Assembly: GCA_963714325.1 (NCBI GenBank)
Contig: CAVQOB010000003.1
Span: 310,001 to 374,000, forward strand
Direction: 5' to 3'
DNA: 64,000 bases
Origin: CAVQOB01 sp963714325
GTDB lineage: Bacteria > Pseudomonadota > Alphaproteobacteria > Rhizobiales > Hyphomicrobiaceae
The notes below the pieces were generated by a model, which did no database searches, had not been told where the DNA came from, and saw only the letters and a list, made by a program, of their open reading frames with translations. This document shows positions 53,901 through 61,899 of this stretch, piece after piece. Position 1 is the stretch's first letter. Each line of letters begins with the position of its first letter. The translations under genes were made by a program, and so were the position numbers.

Positions 53901-54682
53901 CGCGCTTTGCACATATGACGCCGTCAGGCGCGGCGGCCGCTGTCGATCACGCGTTGCGCGCGCCGGCTGAGTCGATGCGCGCGCAATTGCGGCAACGGCT
54001 GCTGGCCAACCGGTCGGCGACGACGATCGCGTTCGGACCACGGCTGATGCCGTTCGATCTGGCGGAGGGCGTTGTCCGGCTGCGACCGATTGCAATCGAG
54101 CAGAACGGCGGGCGGATTTTTGCCGAAGTCAAAGCGGATCTGGTTAGTCTCGCCTTTGGCGGGGAATGGCGCGTCGAAGCGTTGTTGGCGCCACCTGCGG
54201 GAACGAACAAGCCGGCAGCTGTGCTGCCAGCGGTCGTGCTGACCTATGCCGGGCCACTGGCGGGGTTCGGGCGGATCGAACCGAGCCTCGGTAGTGAGCA
54301 GCTCGAACAGGAACTCACGGTTCGTAAAATCGAGCGCGACGTCGAGGAACTGGAGCGCTTGCGCAAGCTCGACGATGAACGCGCGAAAGAGGACGTGGAA
54401 CGGCGCCGACAGAGCCAGACCCCATCCGGCGCGGGCCAAGGGGTGTTGCCAATCGGTCCTTCAAGCGGGTTCGGAACGATGACGGTGGTGCCGGTGCCGG
54501 CGGCGGTCATTCCAGACGCGGCGTCGACACCGACGCCCATTCCTGATGTGCCGGTCCTGCAGCAGGGGCCGATCCCGGCCGTGCCGCGGGATAGCGTGCC
54601 GGCGGCGGGCAACCCGTCGTTGAAGTTCAAGGCGTTGTCGCCGGACGAAATGAAGAAACTGTTCGGCGGCGGCGGCGGTTAA
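50912..54682 (+). CDS. AsmA-family inner-membrane/periplasmic protein
   Basis: 1256 residues from GTG 50912. A single N-terminal membrane helix (NNVLIGLGVLLMTVLSALFA) precedes the AsmA signature FVDWNRYRGVFEEEASRMVG and LLPTPYLSFEKIRVADSETS. The very long periplasmic beta-rich body has repeated LxGxLxxxxxG patterns. The C-terminal AsmA segment is RVNDGRAETLF-like, then FNGIMTFTGRGLSPRGLIAG with GSGSIDLGQARF. The tail (from about 1135) is charged coiled coil (RKIERDVEELERLRKLDDER) followed by a Pro-rich end. AsmA-like proteins form hydrophobic grooves that move phospholipid between membranes. Divergent from uvrD. Confidence 0.92.
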   Translation: MNNVLIGLGVLLMTVLSALFAVPHFVDWNRYRGVFEEEASRMVGRDVRVGGNVNLRLLPTPYLSFEKIRVADSETSSGEPFFRAESANIRLSLAPLVRGVVEASEIELLRPVIRLALDGKGGGNWQTLGRGSDVDLPFVPRDLALQSVRITDGTIAVFEADASERVRLDHIQGEFGAPSMDGPYRFRGSFGPKGTEREVRLATAKPEAEGAVRFKASVKRADRGTTVSLDGRLTGLGEIPRIDGEISAQMPMPRRRTAGKVIEPPIEIKSRIAADFDVARFTELTLAFEQRGQPQELAGEAQVTWRGGMAMATSLSTRWLDLDQLIGIADGQSPLTALFDFTADLNGLNGGVGRSATVIKVEQANLGRESVSGVSLSVKVIDGVTRIEELRLGLPGGARADIQGRLIGAGETTGFEGDATLRGTSFARLAAWATAGALVIDAASDGAFALRTKINAETGSVLAHDLVGELIGTAIQGDIGFNWRGRRELTAKLEGPQIDLRSAFKQKFALADAVALINGTFAASDIDLNVRLRTGQLMLPGHTLRNVHADFDVKNRNLKIEKVKLSADPGISLEIEGDVADLATRPKGALRGFVAVEQTAGFEELWSMIDWPQDLRPSLRQQAAMAPLRLAGSIGFGQQGAAGVELAADGTASGARVRFSSRLDGGLASWREKPADSALTLEADDPARILLLTGAGSSSVKLEKIASRLQAKAIGIPSKELATLITLEAGDTVMSYRGSLASGASGLGLAGDLTARSNDGGLVAVLLGVVPRIGLEGATFHGTASVIVKDGTTRFDRLALQVGPATVSGNLAIARDDFRQRISGRLDLNEVLAGAMFRPFIGDGGTLRDVAAGLASGRGEAWPERIFDFSMLKSVAAEIDVRAGRLLLADGLALHQARMQIVANAGLVELRGLDGIALGGRWSGALKLEAVPQGATVSGLLRVNDGRAETLFDALPPNDAASAGVFNGIMTFTGRGLSPRGLIAGLTGSGSIDLGQARFAHMTPSGAAAAVDHALRAPAESMRAQLRQRLLANRSATTIAFGPRLMPFDLAEGVVRLRPIAIEQNGGRIFAEVKADLVSLAFGGEWRVEALLAPPAGTNKPAAVLPAVVLTYAGPLAGFGRIEPSLGSEQLEQELTVRKIERDVEELERLRKLDDERAKEDVERRRQSQTPSGAGQGVLPIGPSSGFGTMTVVPVPAAVIPDAASTPTPIPDVPVLQQGPIPAVPRDSVPAAGNPSLKFKALSPDEMKKLFGGGGG

Positions 54683-54731
54683 GAGGGATTTTTTGACTGG
54701 TGCTGTCGGTTGCCGGCTCTTTTCTGGTCGC

Positions 54732-54770
54732 GCTGCCGATCGGAAAGCCGGTGGCCGCTTTTCCGACAGC
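54732..54770. repeat. CGGAAA-type palindrome, copy 1
   Basis: An imperfect inverted repeat GCTGCCGATCGGAAA / TTTCCGACAGC around a GCCGGTGGCCGC centre lies between asmA and the RHH gene. A related sequence with the same TGGTCGC lead-in lies at 61711-61785. Probably a REP-type element that may also act as a terminator for both converging genes. Confidence 0.55.
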
Positions 54771-54792
54771 ACGTCGGCACCCGGCGCTGGCG

Positions 54793-55005
54793 TCAGGAGC
54801 GCTGCTTGTAGTATTCGAGGACCCAGACGCGGACGGCGCTGGAGAGGTTGGCGTCGCCGCGGGTGGTGTCGATGTTGCTGACGAGTTCGGCAACCGACAT
54901 CTGCTTGGTGCTCGCCGCGTCCTTGAGGGCGTCCCAGAAAGCGGCCTCCAAGCTGATCGAGGTCTTGTGACCGGCGATCGTGAAGGAACGCTTGGCCGGT
55001 TTCAT
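54793..55005 (-). CDS. Ribbon-helix-helix domain protein
   Basis: 70 residues from ATG 55005: MKPAKRSFTIAGHKTSISLE, then AAFWDALKDAASTKQMSVAE and NLSSAVRVWVLEYYKQRS. This is the RHH_4-type small DNA-binding protein common in Hyphomicrobiales. Its start overlaps the DUF4169 gene stop by 4 bp (ATGA), so the pair is co-translated. Probably a transcription factor of unknown target. Confidence 0.85.
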   Translation of the reverse strand: MKPAKRSFTIAGHKTSISLEAAFWDALKDAASTKQMSVAELVSNIDTTRGDANLSSAVRVWVLEYYKQRS

Positions 55006-55223
55006 CGGGTTTGGTCGTTTGGCGGGACATCGGTGGCCCTGCTGCTGTCGTCGCACTGGAGGCCGTCGAGCCGTTTGTCAGCTAGCGCCTGTTCGGCGGC
55101 GAGCCGCGTCTTGTCGGCTTTGGAACGACCGAAGCGGGTTCGGTTCTCAGCGGCGATATGCTCTTTCTGTTCGCGCGCTTGGCGCTTGCGGACGGCACGT
55201 AGGTTAATGATCTCGGCGGTCAT
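55002..55223 (-). CDS. DUF4169 family protein
   Basis: 73 residues from ATG 55223: TAEIINLRAVRKRQAREQKE and AAENRTRFGRSKADKTRLAA, a highly charged helical protein, then an unconserved tail DGLQCDDSSRATDVPPNDQ. The N-terminal INLRxxRKxxAR motif defines the family. Function unknown. Constant partner of the RHH gene in this order. Confidence 0.85.
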   Translation of the reverse strand: MTAEIINLRAVRKRQAREQKEHIAAENRTRFGRSKADKTRLAAEQALADKRLDGLQCDDSSRATDVPPNDQTR

Positions 55224-55469
55224 GTCGTTGCCATGGCTTGGATTTGAGGGAGAAATCCGCATAATCGGTTTGTAAACGGGGGCGATTGATCCGTCAAAGG
55301 TGCGTTGTTTTGCAACAGTCTTTCGTGAGACCGCGATCGTGAGGCTTGTGAGGGCAAGACACTTCGCCTACCAACGGCGCTGGATGATACTGGCGCGTGC
55401 GACGTCGACAGGGACGCCCATTGGAACGCGCTCAATACACGACGAGCAGAGTAAGGCATAAAAAAGCGG

Positions 55470-56519
55470 ATGGTACAGCCACGGACACTTGCTCTTGACG
55501 CCATGGGCGGCGATCACGGTCCAGCGGTAGTCGTGCCGGGCGCTGCCCTGGCGCTGCAGCGTCACCCCAATCTGCAGGTGCTGCTCTATGGCAACGCCCA
55601 TGTCATCACGCCGGAATTGGATCGGCATCCGCAACTCAAGTCGCGCGCGACGGTGCATCATACCGAGCAGGTGATTGCGATGGATGCGAAGCCGAGCCAG
55701 GCGTTGCGGCGCGGCAAAGGTTCGAGCATGTGGAATGCGCTTGAAGCGGTGCGTGATCGACAGGCGGATTTCATGGTCTCGGCCGGCAATACCGGCGCGT
55801 TGATGGCGATTTCGACGATGGTGTTGCGGCCGCTGCCGGGTATCGACCGTCCGGCGCTGGCTGCGCAGTGGCCGACGATCACGCGGCCAAGCGTCGTTTT
55901 GGATGTCGGGGCGAATGTCGGCGCGGATGCGCGGCGGCTGTGCGACTTCGCGTTGATGGGGGCGGCGATGGCGCGTGCACTCTATACGATAGAACGGCCA
56001 ACGGTTGGGCTGCTAAATGTTGGCGTTGAAGAAGTCAAAGGGATCGACGAGGTGCGGCAGGCGAACGGCTGGCTGAAGCAGAGCGATCTGCCAATCGACT
56101 ATCGGGGTTTTGTTGAGGGTGATCAGATCGGTCATGGCGTCGTCGATGTGGTCGTCGTCGAAGGGTTCGCTGGCAATATCGCGTTGAAGACGGCGGAGGG
56201 GACCGCCAAACAGATCGGCGTCTACCTCAAGGAAGCGATGAACAGTTCGCTGAAGACGAAAGTCGGGGCGCTGCTGGCGAACGACGGGTTCAACGTGCTG
56301 AAGCAGCGGATTGATCCACGGCGGGTGAATGGGGCGACGTTCCTCGGGCTCAACGGGATTGCGATCAAAAGTCACGGCGGGACGGATGCGGTCGGCTTTG
56401 CGAGCGCGATCGAAGTGGGCTACGCCATGGCGGCGGCTGGGATCGTTGCTCGCCTGGAAGCGGAAATTGCCGCGTTCCATGGGAAAATTGACGCTATTGC
56501 TGCTGCATCTGGCGGTTAG
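55470..56519 (+). CDS. plsX: Phosphate acyltransferase PlsX
   Basis: 349 residues. Signature elements are LALDAMGGDHGPAVVVPGAA, MSAGNTGALMA-type VSAGNTGALMAISTMVLRPL, PTITRPSVVLDVGANVGADA, VDVVVVEGFAGNIALKTAEG and IKSHGGTDAVGFASAIEVGY. It makes acyl-phosphate from acyl-ACP for phospholipid synthesis. fabH follows on the same strand, as usual. Confidence 0.97.
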   Translation: MVQPRTLALDAMGGDHGPAVVVPGAALALQRHPNLQVLLYGNAHVITPELDRHPQLKSRATVHHTEQVIAMDAKPSQALRRGKGSSMWNALEAVRDRQADFMVSAGNTGALMAISTMVLRPLPGIDRPALAAQWPTITRPSVVLDVGANVGADARRLCDFALMGAAMARALYTIERPTVGLLNVGVEEVKGIDEVRQANGWLKQSDLPIDYRGFVEGDQIGHGVVDVVVVEGFAGNIALKTAEGTAKQIGVYLKEAMNSSLKTKVGALLANDGFNVLKQRIDPRRVNGATFLGLNGIAIKSHGGTDAVGFASAIEVGYAMAAAGIVARLEAEIAAFHGKIDAIAAASGG

Positions 56520-56604
56520 ACGGGTGTGGATGGTTCTGAAGCCCTGGTGAGGGGTGAAGGATGCGGAGTTGGCCTCAGGTTCGAGGCATGAGGCGAGGTG
56601 GCAG

Positions 56605-57582
56605 GTGGCAGTCATTCGATCGGTCATTCGCGGGGTTGGCGGGGCGCTACCCAAGCGTGTCGTGACCAATGCCGAGATGGCGAAGCTGGTCGATACGACG
56701 GACGAATGGATCGTCGAGCGGACCGGCATCCGGCAACGGCATATCGCGGCGGAGGGAGAATTCACGTCGCACCTCGGGATCGCCGCGGCGCGTCAGGCAC
56801 TGGTGCGATCGGGGATTGATCCAGTCGATATCGATCTGGTGATTTGCGCGACGACTACTCCCGACCGGACGTTTCCGGCGACGGCGGTGAAAATCCAGGC
56901 GGGGCTTGGCGTCACCAAGGGCGCGGCGTTTGACATCCAGGCGGTCTGTTCGGGCTTCGTCTATGCCATGGCGACGGCGGATACGTTCCTGCGGACAGGG
57001 CAATTTCAGCGCGCGCTGGTGATCGGCGCGGAAACGTTCTCGCGCATTCTCGATTGGAGCGATCGCTCGACGTGCGTGTTGTTCGGCGATGGCGCAGGGG
57101 CGGTTGTGCTGGAAGCGATGCCGCAATCCGGCAAGACGACGGATCGCGGGATCATCGCGACGAAAATCCGCTCTGATGGCCGCTTCGAGGATCTCCTGTA
57201 TGTTGACGGTGGACCGGGCTCGACGAAAACGACCGGGCATCTGCGCATGAATGGGCGGGAAGTTTTCCGGCATGCGGTGCAGAAAATTTCCGGGGTGATC
57301 GAAGAGACGCTGGTGGCGAGCGGCTATTCGGCCAGCGATATCGATCTGTTCGTGCCGCATCAGGCCAACCAGCGCATTCTCGACGGCATCGCGAAGAAGT
57401 TGGGTGTGGGGCCTGAGAAAATCGTGTCGACGCTCGCCATGCACGGCAATACGTCGGCGGCATCAATTCCGCTGGCGCTCAATGTGGCCTTCGAGCAGCA
57501 TCGGATCAAAGAAGGCAGTCTGGTGCTGATGGAAGCGATTGGCGGCGGGCTCAGCTGGGGTGCCGTGCTGGCGCGCTGGTGA
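56605..57582 (+). CDS. fabH: 3-oxoacyl-[ACP] synthase III
   Basis: 325 residues from GTG 56605 (MAVIRSVIRGVGGALPKRVV), preferred to GTG 56554, which adds 17 residues not typical of the family. The catalytic triad is Cys115 in IQAVCSGFVYAMATAD, His in FVPHQANQRILDGIAKK and Asn in LAMHGNTSAASIPLALN. It condenses acetyl-CoA with malonyl-ACP to start fatty-acid chains. Middle of the plsX-fabH-ihfA-merR cluster. Confidence 0.96.
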   Translation: MAVIRSVIRGVGGALPKRVVTNAEMAKLVDTTDEWIVERTGIRQRHIAAEGEFTSHLGIAAARQALVRSGIDPVDIDLVICATTTPDRTFPATAVKIQAGLGVTKGAAFDIQAVCSGFVYAMATADTFLRTGQFQRALVIGAETFSRILDWSDRSTCVLFGDGAGAVVLEAMPQSGKTTDRGIIATKIRSDGRFEDLLYVDGGPGSTKTTGHLRMNGREVFRHAVQKISGVIEETLVASGYSASDIDLFVPHQANQRILDGIAKKLGVGPEKIVSTLAMHGNTSAASIPLALNVAFEQHRIKEGSLVLMEAIGGGLSWGAVLARW

Positions 57583-57838
57583 ATGTGTGAGCGGGCGACG
57601 CTTTGGATCGTCGGCTGGTGCCGAGGCTCGTTTGGCCGAAGCTCAGGGGCACAATGTTGCAGGGCTTCGCTGAACCGCCTAGCACCAGCCTACGTTCATT
57701 TGCCCGCCAGCAAACAAACTATCAACCGCTGCTTGGAATATTCTTCTTTTTCAGCCTGTTGACGTGCAGGGCCGTTGACCGGTCGCAGCGCGGGCGGTAA
57801 CATGATGCATTCGTTTCTTCGGGGAGGCTGGAACGCTT

Positions 57839-58156
57839 ATGGGCGGCAAAACTTTGACGCGTGCGGATTTAGCCGAGGCGGTGGTCCAACAGATCGGGCT
57901 GCCACGCAACGAGAGTCAGGATCTCGTTGAACTCGTGCTCAATGAAATTTCGGCCAGTCTTGCTGATGGCGAGGCGGTGAAGCTATCTTCGTTCGGTTCT
58001 TTCGGCATCCGGTCGAAGGCAGAGCGTGTGGGCCGCAATCCGAAGACCGGGAAGGAAGTACCGATCACGCCGCGGCGTGTGCTGGTGTTCCGGCCGAGTA
58101 ACATCATGAAGGAGCGTATCAATGATGCGCTGGCGCGGCGGTCGGCCGCGGAATAG
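57839..58156 (+). CDS. ihfA: Integration host factor subunit alpha
   Basis: 105 residues: MGGKTLTRADLAEAVVQQIG, KLSSFGSFGIRSKAERVGRN (HU/IHF beta-arm region), GRNPKTGKEVPITPRRVLVF and the final FRPSNIMKERINDALARR. It bends DNA as a heterodimer with IhfB. Followed 156 bp later by a MerR-type regulator, as in other alphaproteobacteria. Confidence 0.96.
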   Translation: MGGKTLTRADLAEAVVQQIGLPRNESQDLVELVLNEISASLADGEAVKLSSFGSFGIRSKAERVGRNPKTGKEVPITPRRVLVFRPSNIMKERINDALARRSAAE

Positions 58157-58312
58157 CGCTCGCTTGTTCGAGTAGATGCGTTCCGATTGCGAGGTTGTCA
58201 GGCGGCGGATGTCTGACGCGTGTTGTGCCGATGATGGCATCGCATGGTCGATCGCATGGTCGGTGGAGCTGTTAGCCTTGCTGGTCGCTGCACAACGAGA
58301 GGGCTCGACATC

Positions 58313-58807
58313 ATGGCCAAGGCCAACGAAGCATTTCGCACGATCAGCGAGGTTTCTGACGGGCTCGGTGTGCCCAAGCACGTCTTGCGATTCTGGGAGG
58401 CGAAGTTTCCGCAGATCAAGCCGATGAAGCGCGGCGGCGGGCGGCGGTTCTATCGCCCGGAAGATCTCGAACTGCTGCGGGGCATCCGGCATCTGCTGCA
58501 TCAGGCTGGGTATACCATCAAGGGCGTGCAGAAGATCCTGCGTGAACAGGGCGCCGACGCGGTCAAGGTGTTCGGGACGGAACTGGCAAGTGCTGGCAAG
58601 AAGCAAGCGCCGCCATTGGGCAAAAGTGCGGCGGCGCCGGCAGATGGGAAGCCGGCGCGTGGGCGGCCACGTGCTGGACCAACTGGCGATGATCGGCAGC
58701 GCTTGATCAAGTCGATGATGGCCGAGCTGGAAGCCTGCCTCGTGCTGCTCGGACGGCCGGCATCATCGACCGCGGACAGGGCGGCGACGACACGGCGCGT
58801 GTCGTGA
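58313..58807 (+). CDS. MerR family transcriptional regulator
   Basis: 164 residues from ATG 58313. The winged-helix is AFRTISEVSDGLGVPKHVLR, FWEAKFPQIKPMKRGGGRRF and YRPEDLELLRGIRHLLHQAG. The C-terminal half is Pro/Ala/Gly-rich and then a short helix DRQRLIKSMMAELEACLVLL. No effector cysteines. This is the conserved MerR gene after ihfA; its target is not established. In many relatives a tRNA-Pro gene follows, but none is present here. Confidence 0.92.
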   Translation: MAKANEAFRTISEVSDGLGVPKHVLRFWEAKFPQIKPMKRGGGRRFYRPEDLELLRGIRHLLHQAGYTIKGVQKILREQGADAVKVFGTELASAGKKQAPPLGKSAAAPADGKPARGRPRAGPTGDDRQRLIKSMMAELEACLVLLGRPASSTADRAATTRRVS

Positions 58808-58884
58808 GTGCGGTGGGTGTGTCGTTGGTCGCTATGGGCGTATAGCATCGAGCACCAGGCAAACCTGTAATTTGTGATATCATT

Positions 58885-58944
58885 CCGGCCCGTAGACGCT
58901 TCGACTCGTAGCGTCCGACTGCGGGCCGGTATGCTCTTTTTCTT
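58885..58944 (+). terminator. Probable terminator after merR
   Basis: A two-part stem: CCGGCCCG (58885-58892) with CGGGCCGG (58922-58929), and inside it AGACGCT with AGCGTC, followed by CTCTTTTTCTT. It lies 78 bp after the merR stop. Confidence 0.7.
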
Positions 58945-59059
58945 GCGCGTCGTGCGTATGCACGCCTCCGGCGCGCGGCCACCCCACCAGCCCCGGGCGC
59001 GGATACCGGCCGGTCGAGTTCGGGGAACAGGGGGCGATCGTTTCGTTGGCTGATATCAG

Positions 59060-59584
59060 TCAACGCGCGCCGGCGGCGATGCGGAGCGCGAGGGCTTGCG
59101 GGCTTGAGCGATGATTGGCATGGCAGATGGCAATGGCGAGTGCATCGGCCTCGTCGGCGCTCTCGAATTTCGCCTTGGGCAGCAACATGGCGACCATCAT
59201 CTGGATCTGCTTTTTGTCGGCGTGACCGGCGCCGACGACCGTCTTCTTGATCAGGTTCGGTGGGTATTCGCCGACGCGCAGACCTTTGAGGGCCGGCGCC
59301 AGCAAGGCCATGCCGCGCGCTTGGCCGAGTTTCAGCGTCGCCTTGGCGTTCTCGTTGACGAAGGTTTCTTCGACGGCGGCTTCGGCCGGACTCCAGGCGA
59401 CCAGCACGGAAGTGATGCCCTCGAAGAGCGAGCGCAGGCGATAGGCGAGATCGTCGTCCGCGTCGGAGGTGATCAGGCCGGAGGCGACATAGGACAAGCG
59501 TACGCCGTCGGATTCGATGATGCCCCAGCCGGTACGGCGGAGGCCGGGATCGATGCCGATGATGCGAATCAGATTGGTCTTCAT
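59060..59584 (-). CDS. ruvC: Holliday junction endodeoxyribonuclease RuvC
   Basis: 174 residues. The acidic catalytic residues lie in IRIIGIDPGLRRTGWGIIES (Asp), AAVEETFVNENAKATLKLGQ (Glu) and SADEADALAIAICHANHRS (two acidics). PPNLIKKTVVGAGHADKKQI is the conserved core. It resolves Holliday junctions as a dimer with RuvAB. ruvA and ruvB, usually directly downstream, are not in the window; the merR terminator region follows instead. Confidence 0.96.
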   Translation of the reverse strand: MKTNLIRIIGIDPGLRRTGWGIIESDGVRLSYVASGLITSDADDDLAYRLRSLFEGITSVLVAWSPAEAAVEETFVNENAKATLKLGQARGMALLAPALKGLRVGEYPPNLIKKTVVGAGHADKKQIQMMVAMLLPKAKFESADEADALAIAICHANHRSSPQALALRIAAGAR

Positions 59585-59720
59585 GTGAGCGTGGCTATCA
59601 CATCACGGGCTTTCGCGCGCGGGCCCGGGTTGGGCGCGGTTGTCCGTAACGGGCGAACTTGTCTCGCGCGTGTTTCCACCGCATGTTGTGGTCTTCGATC
59701 TGTTGCTAACGGAGTTGTTG

Positions 59721-60077
59721 ATGCTGGCACTTCCGACCATTCATCGCCCGGGTCTGCTGCTGGCGGGGCTCGGCATTTTTGTGATGGGCTGGCTGCTGCG
59801 GCGCTGGGCGTCGCGGCACGACATGATGGGCATGGTCACGGGGGCGGCGACGGGGGCCGCGTGGCAGGCGGTCAAGGGGCGGAAAGTTCCCGACATGCCG
59901 AGCGAGCTCAAGTCCAAGATGCAGGAATTCCAGGATGAAGGGTCCAACGTCGGGCGGGCGAAGAAGGCGGCGGGCTATGCGGCGCGGCATTTCATTGCGC
60001 AGGTTGTGGGGCTCGCTGGATGGGTTGGACTGCTCGGTGGGCTCGCGCTGATGGCGGCCGGCGTTTTCTGGAAATAA
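59721..60077 (+). CDS. Small membrane protein of unknown function
   Basis: 118 residues from ATG 59721 (MLALPTIHRPGLLLAGLGIF); a TTG at 59640 would add 27. One N-terminal span (GLLLAGLGIFVMGWLLRRWA), a soluble charged middle (KVPDMPSELKSKMQEFQDEG) and a C-terminal hydrophobic end (GLAGWVGLLGGLALMAAGVF). No recognised family. Divergent from ruvC and followed by the insertion sequence. Confidence 0.55.
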   Translation: MLALPTIHRPGLLLAGLGIFVMGWLLRRWASRHDMMGMVTGAATGAAWQAVKGRKVPDMPSELKSKMQEFQDEGSNVGRAKKAAGYAARHFIAQVVGLAGWVGLLGGLALMAAGVFWK

Positions 60078-60151
60078 TTGTTGGGGTGGCGCTGTCCGCT
60101 TGCGCCGTCGGTTGCCCAGTGCCAACCGGCGCGCCCCTGCGGGGATCCTCT

Positions 60152-60162
60152 CCCGCTGGCGG
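60152..60162. repeat. Target-site duplication, left copy
   Basis: CCCGCTGGCGG, identical to 61649-61659. Joined without the IS, the site reads CCTCTCCCGCTGGCGGGGAG, a hairpin of the CCTCTCCC family; the IS entered its loop side. Confidence 0.85.
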
Positions 60163-61648
60163 CTACGGCATTCACACATCCGCTTTGCAATGAGGTGATG
60201 GGGTGAATGTCTGCGGCAGAGTGACTCGGGTGGGTGGCGGGGGCAAGGCGTCTCTGATTCAAGATCGTAGCTCGACCGAATCGGAGGTGATCATGGCGTG
60301 GGGGGCGAAGGACATCCGGACCGAACGGCGCGGCGACGAAGTGCTCGACGCGATCGTGGAGACGGGCAGTCTGGTGCTGCGCACGATCGGCGGCGGCCGG
60401 GCCGGCGAGATTGGCGCGGCCCGCTTCCTCGACCACGACGATGTTACCGTCCCCGCCATTTTGGCGACTGCGGCCGCGCGCACGCTGGCCGCCGCGAAAG
60501 GGCAATACGTGCTGGCCGTGCACGACACGACCGAGGTCAATTTCAAGGACAGGGCCGCGCGGCGAACGGGCCTGGGGCCTGCCGGCGACGGCGTCAGCCC
60601 GGGCTTCTTCTGCCATCCGCTGCTGCTGGTCGATGCCGAGCACGAGGCCGTGCTGGGGCTCGTCCACGCCGACATCTGGACGCGCGATGAGGCGCCCGTC
60701 GGCGACCGCGCCAAGCGCGCCATCGCGGACAAGGAGAGCGCCCGCTGGCTCGCGGCGACGCGGGCCTGCGCCGGCGTCGCGGAGGTCGCAGCGAAGGTGG
60801 TCTCGGTCGCTGATCGCGAGGCCGACATCTACCAGCACTTCGCGGCCCGGCCAGCGAACGTGGAGATGATCGTGCGAGCTCGGCACGACCGCGCGACGAC
60901 GCTTGGCACACCGCTGTTCGAGATGCCCGAGACGTTCCGCCTGCTCGGTGTGGCGAGCGTGCATGTCCCCCCGCGCGGCCCCGGCGACAAGGGACGCATT
61001 GCCGAGGTCACGATAACGGCCGGCCGCGTCGACATCGTCCGACCACGCAAACTTGCCGCGGTCGCGGGCACACCGGCGACGATCTCCCTCGGGCTCGTCG
61101 AGATCGCCGAGGTGGCGCCGCCGCCCGGCACCAAGCCGCTCATGTGGCGGCTGCTCACGACATTGCCTGTGGGAACGCTGGCCGAGGCCAACGAGGTTGC
61201 AAAGCTCTACCGGCTGCGCTGGCGCATCGAGCAGCTGTTCCGCACGCTGAAATCGGACGGCCTCGACGTCGAGGCATCGCAGGTCACCGATGCGCGCCGG
61301 CTGTTCAAGCTGGCGGCGTTCGGGCTGATCGGTGCGGCGAGGATCATGCAGCTGGTCGACGCCCGCGACGGCGGTCCGCGGCCGGCGACCGACGTGATCG
61401 ACGGCGACCAGATCGAGGCCGTTGCCATCATATCGGCGAGCCTCGAAGGCAATACGGCGCGACAGAAGAACCCGCATCCTAAAGGCTCGCTTGCGGCGGT
61501 GTCCTGGGTGGCGGCGCGGCTCGGCGGCTGGAACTGTTACTACAAGCCTCCTGGCCCCAAGACCATGGCCGCCGGCTGGCGACGACTCCAAGACCGCCTC
61601 GACGGCTTCGCCCTTGCTATGGCCGTCCGAGATGTGTGAATCCCGTAG
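60163..61648 (+). mobile_element. IS4-family (IS50/Tn5-like group) insertion sequence, intact
   Basis: 1486 bp, bounded by 18-bp inverted repeats CTACGGCATTCACACATC (60163-60180) and its complement with one mismatch (61631-61648). It is flanked by an 11-bp target duplication CCCGCTGGCGG. A single transposase frame fills it, and the transposase stop codon lies inside the right repeat. Intact ends plus an open frame suggest recent insertion. Confidence 0.92.
60293..61639 (+). CDS. IS4-family transposase
   Basis: 448 residues from ATG 60293 (MAWGAKDIRTERRGDEVLDA), with GGAG nearby; an upstream ATG-type codon at 60203 is possible. N-terminal DNA-binding region, then DDE core: VLAVHDTTEVNFKDRAA (first D), KVVSVADREADIYQHFAAR (second D) and the YREK-type motif LYRLRWRIEQLFRTLKSDGL with the catalytic Glu. 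The order Y-R-x-R-W-x-I-E-x-x-F-x-x-L-K defines the Tn5/IS50 group. No frameshift. Confidence 0.93.
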   Translation: MAWGAKDIRTERRGDEVLDAIVETGSLVLRTIGGGRAGEIGAARFLDHDDVTVPAILATAAARTLAAAKGQYVLAVHDTTEVNFKDRAARRTGLGPAGDGVSPGFFCHPLLLVDAEHEAVLGLVHADIWTRDEAPVGDRAKRAIADKESARWLAATRACAGVAEVAAKVVSVADREADIYQHFAARPANVEMIVRARHDRATTLGTPLFEMPETFRLLGVASVHVPPRGPGDKGRIAEVTITAGRVDIVRPRKLAAVAGTPATISLGLVEIAEVAPPPGTKPLMWRLLTTLPVGTLAEANEVAKLYRLRWRIEQLFRTLKSDGLDVEASQVTDARRLFKLAAFGLIGAARIMQLVDARDGGPRPATDVIDGDQIEAVAIISASLEGNTARQKNPHPKGSLAAVSWVAARLGGWNCYYKPPGPKTMAAGWRRLQDRLDGFALAMAVRDV

Positions 61649-61659
61649 CCCGCTGGCGG
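61631..61659. repeat. Right inverted repeat of the IS plus target duplication
   Basis: GATGTGTGAATCCCGTAG (61631-61648) is the complement of the left end with one mismatch. CCCGCTGGCGG (61649-61659) duplicates the left flank. Confidence 0.85.
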
Positions 61660-61710
61660 GGAGAGGGATGACAGCATCTGGCGCCGGCGGCTGCGGTTGC
61701 CCAATTTGCT

Positions 61711-61785
61711 TGGTCGCACTGGGAATCGGAAAACCGGTTGCCACCCTCGGGTCAAGCCCGAGGGCATGCTTTTCCGGCAGCGCTC
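61711..61785. repeat. CGGAAA-type palindrome, copy 2, with nested hairpin
   Basis: TGGTCGC...AATCGGAAAACCGGTTGCC leads to a nested 8-bp hairpin CCCTCGGG/CCCGAGGG (61744-61764) and then GCTTTTCCGGCAGCGC. The outer parts match copy 1 at 54721-54770. It fills the gap between the IS and msrA, where no gene is visible. Confidence 0.55.
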
Positions 61786-61899
61786 CGGCGCTTTTTTCTG
61801 GCGCCTTCGGTTGCCGACCAATGTTCCTGGCTCGTGCGCCTTGTCCAAAAACCGCTACACACTTTTTGGGGCGCACGAGCGGGCGGCTTCAGGTGCCGA

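Noticed and set aside
58808..59059. tRNA-Pro gene expected after merR
   Set aside because: No cloverleaf, T-loop GTTCGAAT-type sequence or CCA end is visible; the region holds a terminator-like hairpin instead.
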